Assembly (NCBI RefSeq): GCF_000002865.3 | Contig: NW_001865076.1 | Span: 143,077 to 156,712, forward strand | Direction: 5' to 3' | Length of the DNA: 13,636 bases | From: Monosiga brevicollis MX1 | Lineage: Eukaryota > Opisthokonta > Choanoflagellata > Craspedida > Salpingoecidae | Part shown: positions 9,463-13,636 of the stretch, piece by piece | Position numbering within the stretch: the first letter of the stretch is position 1 | How the letters are laid out: the number at the start of each line of letters is the position of its first letter | Program-made: the position numbers and the translations under genes | The notes under the pieces: model-generated | Told to the model about the DNA's origin: nothing | The model's database searches: none | The model's input: only the letters and a program-made list of their open reading frames with translations

Positions 9463-9744
9463 ACATACGCCCACAGTTTAAGTGGCAATGTGGGTCGAGT
9501 CCGAAATGTGCTGGCAACCCTCAATATTATGTCGACGTTTTTCCAGCAGCACCCCACATCGTTGAAAGAGAAACCAAAACTACATTAGACTCTTTTGTTG
9601 AAAGCAGAACAGTGGTTTAACCTCTTTCGAAAGAAAGCACGAACCGGATTCTCATGAGAGTCCGACAATTTGGTGCAGTGAGCAAAGTGCATTTTTCTTT
9701 CGCCTGGACTGGCGACAAGCGCTTGGAATACAAGCATCGCCGCC

Positions 9745-12402
9745 ATGTGGTCCAGTTCAAGCTCGCATCGACCCTGCTATCAGAAGAATGATCTTCCCAC
9801 ATCCTTACAGCGCCTTGTTGGAAGGCCAATCGACCCTCTTGCCTATGAGCTGCTCGAGGCCAAGAGTCAGGAGCATGACATGATCTACAGACTTTTGGAC
9901 GAGCTTGTTTCACAAGCGAGCAGACGATCTCGGACTGCAGGGCATGTGCCCGAGTCTTGGCGCGTCAAAGACGATACGTCACCTGAAGAATATCTTGAGC
10001 TGTGTCAAAATCTTCTTGTCCGGGAGACCGCCGAAGAGTTTTGCGCTTTGGGCAACCTGGCCAAGGAGCCGGACTTTGATATTGCCTTCAATCGTCGCGA
10101 TGAAGATGACATTACACAAGGGCTGCTGATTCATCGAGTATGCCCCAAGGGTGCGTCTTTGAACGCTGATGCACTGCGGCAACAACTGAGCACCTTCAGA
10201 AGCACTCTGTTTGTTTGGGAGGGCCGCCTTTGCTTTGCCAAGCAGCCATACGTGAATTGCCCTTGCCGCAAAGAGTCTGAGAGAAATGGGACCTGTGCAT
10301 CGGAACTGAAGCACGAAAATTCGTTGAATGACATTGTTGACATTGTCGAACGGCTCCGAACAAATGAGAAGAGTCAACACGAATCTGCCGACGCCACCCA
10401 TGCCGACAATGATCCTGATGGAGCTGATGCTGACCAAGCTTCACGTAGCTCTGATACCCCCAATGCTGTCACGCAGTCGGCTGATGTTGCCCAGGTCCCC
10501 AGTGATGATCCTTCTGCTGCTGCTGTGGCGACAGACTCATTGAAATGCTTGCTCCACCCAAACGCGACGCTGCAAGTGCCGTGTTGCGTGGGCCCCAGTG
10601 TCGAAGCCTTTGCCGCCCCCAGCGTCATGAAACTGCCTTCCTCACGCATCCGGCAGCTGAACTCGCTGGCAACGATGCTCACCACCGTCGCCTTGCTTGG
10701 TACAGCACTCGACTATCTTGCAAGGCAGGATAAGCGAGCCGCCGACTTGGAGCACTGGCTGGAGGTATTCTGCAGACCACAACGTCGTCGGCCGTGTCTC
10801 CAGCTGCAACCACAGCCCAGGGCCACAGCGAAGGACCCAAGCCAAGATGAACACAAAAAAGTTGTGAAAAAGTTTCAACATGAGCTGGAAGTTGTGCAAG
10901 GTCCACCAGGCACGGGCAAGAGCACCCTCCTTTCTCGCGCAGTCGCCCACTGCGCTGAATCAGCCTTTTCAGAAGATGGAGACAACTTCCTACCCCATGC
11001 CATACTGATCGTTGCTGTTCAAAACAAAGCTTGCGAAAATATCCTGCAACGTCTTGATTCTGAAAACGTCTCCATGAATCAAGTCCTTGTCTTGGGGACG
11101 GAGCGCCACGCCGATCGCCTGGGACCATGGCAACGCTGCGCCTTGATGCAAAATCATCAAGAACGTGACCCAGATGTGCAAGCTTGGTATGCAGCCTTTA
11201 ACAATGCGTCGAATTCAGAAGCGCGTGAGAAACTACACGATCGCCTCCAACTTGCCCTTCGGAAAGCGGAGCTGAGCCTTTGCGCGACGGCCAAGATTGT
11301 GGTTGCCACCTTGGACTCGGTGCAGCTTTTGCTCACCAGCAGGCGACTGATGCTCCTGCGTGACCGGATCAAATGCATTTTTTGCGATGAAGCAGGTACC
11401 CTTCCTGAGTTCCGCGTGCCCATCTTCTCTTTCTTCGATACAAAGTTTGTTCTCTTGATCGGTGACACAAAGCAGCTTCCACCCTTTACTCGGTTGCCCT
11501 ACGAAACCGCTCGAGGCCCCCTTTCTCCGATGGCCCGCATGCAAAAGTGTCTGGGACAGGCTGGCGTACACAAGCTAACGCAGCAGTATCGGTCACATCC
11601 AGTGATCAGCAATTTCGTGTCGAAGCTCTTTTATGAGGGCAGCTTGCATACTCACGAAAGCGTGCACTCGCGCAAATGCAAACCCGGCCTGGAATACTTT
11701 GAGGGCTTGCGCTACGAATACACTCATCAAGATGATGATCATCAGGAACAGACGGTGGAAGAGCTTGTGGCGATCAGCCAGCCAAACTGGATCGAATGCC
11801 TTTGCAAGGAATCTATGATGGACGTCGCGCGTACCTCCTATGTAAACCTGAAGGAGGCTCTGGCGGTGCAGGAGCAGCTGGAGAAAATTTTGCACCGCGT
11901 CGCCACAGCGCAACAACTAGCCTCGGGCCCATCTACCCCGGAAGAAGCCTCAGAAGCCTCAGCCTCGGGAGAAGCCTCGGTCATGCCTTGTGTGACAGTC
12001 GACGTGATCACATTTTACAAGGCTCAGGTTCGCGTTTTGGAACAGAGACTTCTATTTTTGGGTATCATTGCGAAGGGCGTGCAGTACAATGTGCGCATCG
12101 AGGTTAAGACCGTGGACGCTGCTCAAGGCTCAGAGGCTGATGTGGTTATCTTGTCCCCTGTGCGCTGCCACGCATTGACGGACGACAAGACGCTTGGTTT
12201 TCTCCAAGATGTGCGTCGCCTGAACGTGGCATGCTCTCGTGCACGTTCCGCACTCATCGTCGTTGGTTGCTTGTCTTACTCACATGGGTGCGTTGACAAG
12301 AACCGAATTTTCAACGAGTTTGTTGGTTTGGCCAAGCCCTCGAATCATTTGTGTCTCCCAGCTTCACACCCGGATACCATGCTTGAGGATGACTTTATCT
12401 GA
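9745..12402 (+). CDS. Superfamily 1 helicase, UPF1/NAM7/ZNFX1-like, single exon
   Basis: Predicted ATP-dependent RNA or DNA helicase of 885 residues, ending in TGA. The start sits in GCCGCC-ATG-T, a near-ideal Kozak context, and an in-frame stop lies 66 nt upstream. Motifs run in SF1B order: I GPPGTGKST (386-394), Ia AVQNKACENIL, II DEAG (548-551, usually DEAA or DECG), III GDTKQLPP (573-580), IV QQYRSHP (613-619), V VDAAQGSEADVV (from 790), VI LNVACSRARSALIVVG (from 826). The first 380 residues carry no domain I can name. They contain a small Cys cluster (C172, C174, C184) and an Asp/Ala/Ser-rich linker (about 210-265). A Glu/Ala/Ser-rich insert lies between motifs IV and V. No NFX1-type zinc fingers or UPF1 CH domain are visible, so the exact subfamily is open. 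It is uninterrupted although its neighbours have 11-12 introns each. Confidence 0.95.
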   Translation: MWSSSSSHRPCYQKNDLPTSLQRLVGRPIDPLAYELLEAKSQEHDMIYRLLDELVSQASRRSRTAGHVPESWRVKDDTSPEEYLELCQNLLVRETAEEFCALGNLAKEPDFDIAFNRRDEDDITQGLLIHRVCPKGASLNADALRQQLSTFRSTLFVWEGRLCFAKQPYVNCPCRKESERNGTCASELKHENSLNDIVDIVERLRTNEKSQHESADATHADNDPDGADADQASRSSDTPNAVTQSADVAQVPSDDPSAAAVATDSLKCLLHPNATLQVPCCVGPSVEAFAAPSVMKLPSSRIRQLNSLATMLTTVALLGTALDYLARQDKRAADLEHWLEVFCRPQRRRPCLQLQPQPRATAKDPSQDEHKKVVKKFQHELEVVQGPPGTGKSTLLSRAVAHCAESAFSEDGDNFLPHAILIVAVQNKACENILQRLDSENVSMNQVLVLGTERHADRLGPWQRCALMQNHQERDPDVQAWYAAFNNASNSEAREKLHDRLQLALRKAELSLCATAKIVVATLDSVQLLLTSRRLMLLRDRIKCIFCDEAGTLPEFRVPIFSFFDTKFVLLIGDTKQLPPFTRLPYETARGPLSPMARMQKCLGQAGVHKLTQQYRSHPVISNFVSKLFYEGSLHTHESVHSRKCKPGLEYFEGLRYEYTHQDDDHQEQTVEELVAISQPNWIECLCKESMMDVARTSYVNLKEALAVQEQLEKILHRVATAQQLASGPSTPEEASEASASGEASVMPCVTVDVITFYKAQVRVLEQRLLFLGIIAKGVQYNVRIEVKTVDAAQGSEADVVILSPVRCHALTDDKTLGFLQDVRRLNVACSRARSALIVVGCLSYSHGCVDKNRIFNEFVGLAKPSNHLCLPASHPDTMLEDDFI

Positions 12403-13030
12403 CCCGTCAGATCCAATTCTTCCTGTAAAAGCGAGGAGAACGAGAAGTCTGCGAGCGTCTGTCTTGCAATAGTTCAATGTGGGCCGGTGTAGCATTCTCA
12501 CCTTGCCGTCGTGTTGGCGTGCATGTATTGGCCAGCAATGTGGTTCTGATCTTGCGCTCAGCATGGTACCAACTACAATTGAGTGATGCGTTATTTTTCT
12601 CAGCCAGTGTATTCATTATTCAAAAGCTAAACCAGCGTGCCAGCAGAATGAATGCCGAGGCTCTGAAACCAGTGAGGGTTGGACACGGCATCGCAGTCAC
12701 ATGCACGGCAAAGCACAGGCAGTGATGATCCCCCGGTCTGCTGGCGCAACGTTTCTGTTCAAAAGCTCCGTTGTATGCACAGCGCTGAGTTTGTTTGGTT
12801 TCTTCGTGGCGTTCCTGGAGTTGTGTTGAGCGTGTGGCATTCGCACAAATTCAACATGGCTGCGGCCTTCTTCGAGCCGCTTCAAAAAGCCGATCTTTTT
12901 TGACCTCGAGTTGCTTCCCTGAAGGAACTTGGCGCTCAACTTGCCGCTGCCGCTGAATCACAACACGTGCATAACTACTTCTGAGCCTTTTCCTGGTGGC
13001 TCGGATTTCTATCACCTCGAGAGTCCATTA
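12403..13030. other. Unassigned region downstream of the helicase
   Basis: This should include the helicase 3' untranslated region. No AATAAA is visible in the first 200 nt. Short open frames occur on both strands, but none contains a domain I recognise and none has convincing splice partners. The most protein-like is on the plus strand from ATG 12856, interrupted by TGA at 12901-12903 and ended by TGA at 12982-12984. I annotate no gene here. Confidence 0.5.
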
Positions 13031-13191
13031 TCATGATACCGTCACTCGGGGAGCAACCGCTGCTGGGTATTTGTCTAAATGGACGCAACGCTTGTGTAGG
13101 CGGTTAATCCGTGCCTCGAGGCGCCTAATGGCATAAAAGTTTGCTACCCACTGTTCTAGTGCCTCGTGCTTGGGAAGAGAGACGAACGAAA
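13031..13191 (-). CDS. Candidate terminal exon of an unidentified minus-strand gene
   Basis: On the minus strand a plausible acceptor (TTCTTCAG) precedes an open frame of about 53 codons that ends in TGA at 13033-13031. The encoded stretch looks protein-like and amphipathic (LEQWVANFYAIRRLEARINR) but matches no family I know. The frame would need one nucleotide from an upstream exon. Between 13200 and the GA satellite I could not find a matching exon with a good donor. It may be chance, a decayed gene, or the end of a gene whose body lies beyond the satellite. Confidence 0.22.
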
Positions 13192-13425
13192 TCGCTTCTG
13201 AAGAATTGACCAAAAATAAAAGGTACACTACATTTCTATCGTGCCAGTCATCACCTCGACACGCCTGTGTCATGAAATCGACTTTACTCTTGGCGACTCC
13301 ATGCCAGGCAAGAAGAGCCAACCGCCATCAAGCAGAGTTTACTAACACTAAACTGTAAGAATATAAACCAAAAAAAAATTCGACTCAAATTCGTTGAAAA
13401 TCCCTGAAAAAAGATCATTCAAGTT

Positions 13426-13525
13426 AAGAGAGAGATCAAGAGAGAGAGAGATCAAGAGAGAGAGAATCAAGAGAGAGAGAGATCAAGAGAGAGAGATCAA
13501 GAGAGAGAGATCAAGAGAGAGAGAT

Positions 13526-13598
<73 letters not shown>

Positions 13599-13636
13599 GA
13601 GAGAGAGAGAGAGGGAGAGAGAGAGAGAGAGAGAGT
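13426..13636. repeat. GA-rich satellite, compound ATCAAGAGAG then (GA)n
   Basis: The left part (about 13426-13530) is a tandem array of roughly 13-17-nt units, each an ATCA spacer followed by a short GA run. The right part is nearly pure (GA)n with single T or GG interruptions and runs to the window edge, so its full length is unknown. The plus strand is almost entirely purine. Such tracts are prone to slippage and to collapse during sequence assembly. Confidence 0.95.

Larger units (their letters stand above)
9061..9744. promoter_or_regulatory. Divergent intergenic region, putative shared promoter region
   Basis: This spacer separates the starts of the ankyrin-kinase-PARP gene (minus strand) and the helicase gene (plus strand), so it should contain both promoters and 5' untranslated regions. 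I see no convincing TATA box at a fixed distance from either start. It holds a pyrimidine-rich TGTGTC microsatellite, a 14-bp palindrome and an AAC-rich patch (about 9289-9300). Weak open frames cross its left part on both strands, including a plus-strand frame of about 107 codons opening with GTG at 8906 and ending at 9229. None shows a recognisable domain. Confidence 0.5.

Noticed and set aside
9343-9620. Cys/Val-rich open frames over the TGTGTC microsatellite
   Set aside because: They are translations of a simple repeat and have no independent coding signal.
10374-11571. Minus-strand open frames antisense to the helicase
   Set aside because: They are antisense shadows of a well-supported coding region and contain no recognisable domain.

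Overview
The window looks like a piece of nuclear DNA from an intron-rich unicellular eukaryote. Two of its three clear genes are cut by many short GT-AG introns, mostly 64-224 nt. The proteins (a C-terminal-motor kinesin, a protein kinase fused to ankyrin repeats and a PARP domain, and a UPF1-like helicase) are of eukaryotic type. The intron density and the shuffled multidomain signalling protein would suit a choanoflagellate of the Monosiga type, but that assignment is inference and no species marker is visible.

Layout, left to right. (1) Positions 2-3029, plus strand: the 3' part of a kinesin-14 gene, reconstructed as 13 exons that join in frame into 561 residues of coiled coil, neck and complete motor domain. 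(2) Positions 3030-3578: a convergent intergenic spacer. (3) Positions 3579 to about 9060, minus strand: one gene of about 12 exons for a protein of about 1,219 residues. From the N-terminus it holds four 33-residue ankyrin repeats plus a degenerate cap, a long helical region, a protein kinase domain and a PARP ADP-ribosyltransferase domain. The exons join in frame from the ankyrin region to the stop codon; only the first exon is uncertain. (4) Positions 9061-9744: a divergent spacer with a TGTGTC-type microsatellite and a 14-bp perfect palindrome. (5) Positions 9745-12402, plus strand: an uninterrupted 885-codon gene for a superfamily 1 (UPF1/NAM7/ZNFX1-like) helicase with a strong Kozak start. 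(6) Positions 12403-13636: mostly unassigned sequence, with one weak candidate terminal exon on the minus strand and a GA-rich satellite that runs off the window.

The most interesting object is the ankyrin-kinase-PARP fusion. Tankyrases combine ankyrin repeats with a PARP domain, so ankyrin-guided ADP-ribosylation has precedent. Here a kinase with a DFD instead of DFG motif and about 430 residues of helical sequence lie between the two. One polypeptide would then carry target recognition, phosphotransfer and ADP-ribosyl transfer. The fusion and the helicase are divergent neighbours and may share a promoter region. Nothing in the sequence shows that they act together.
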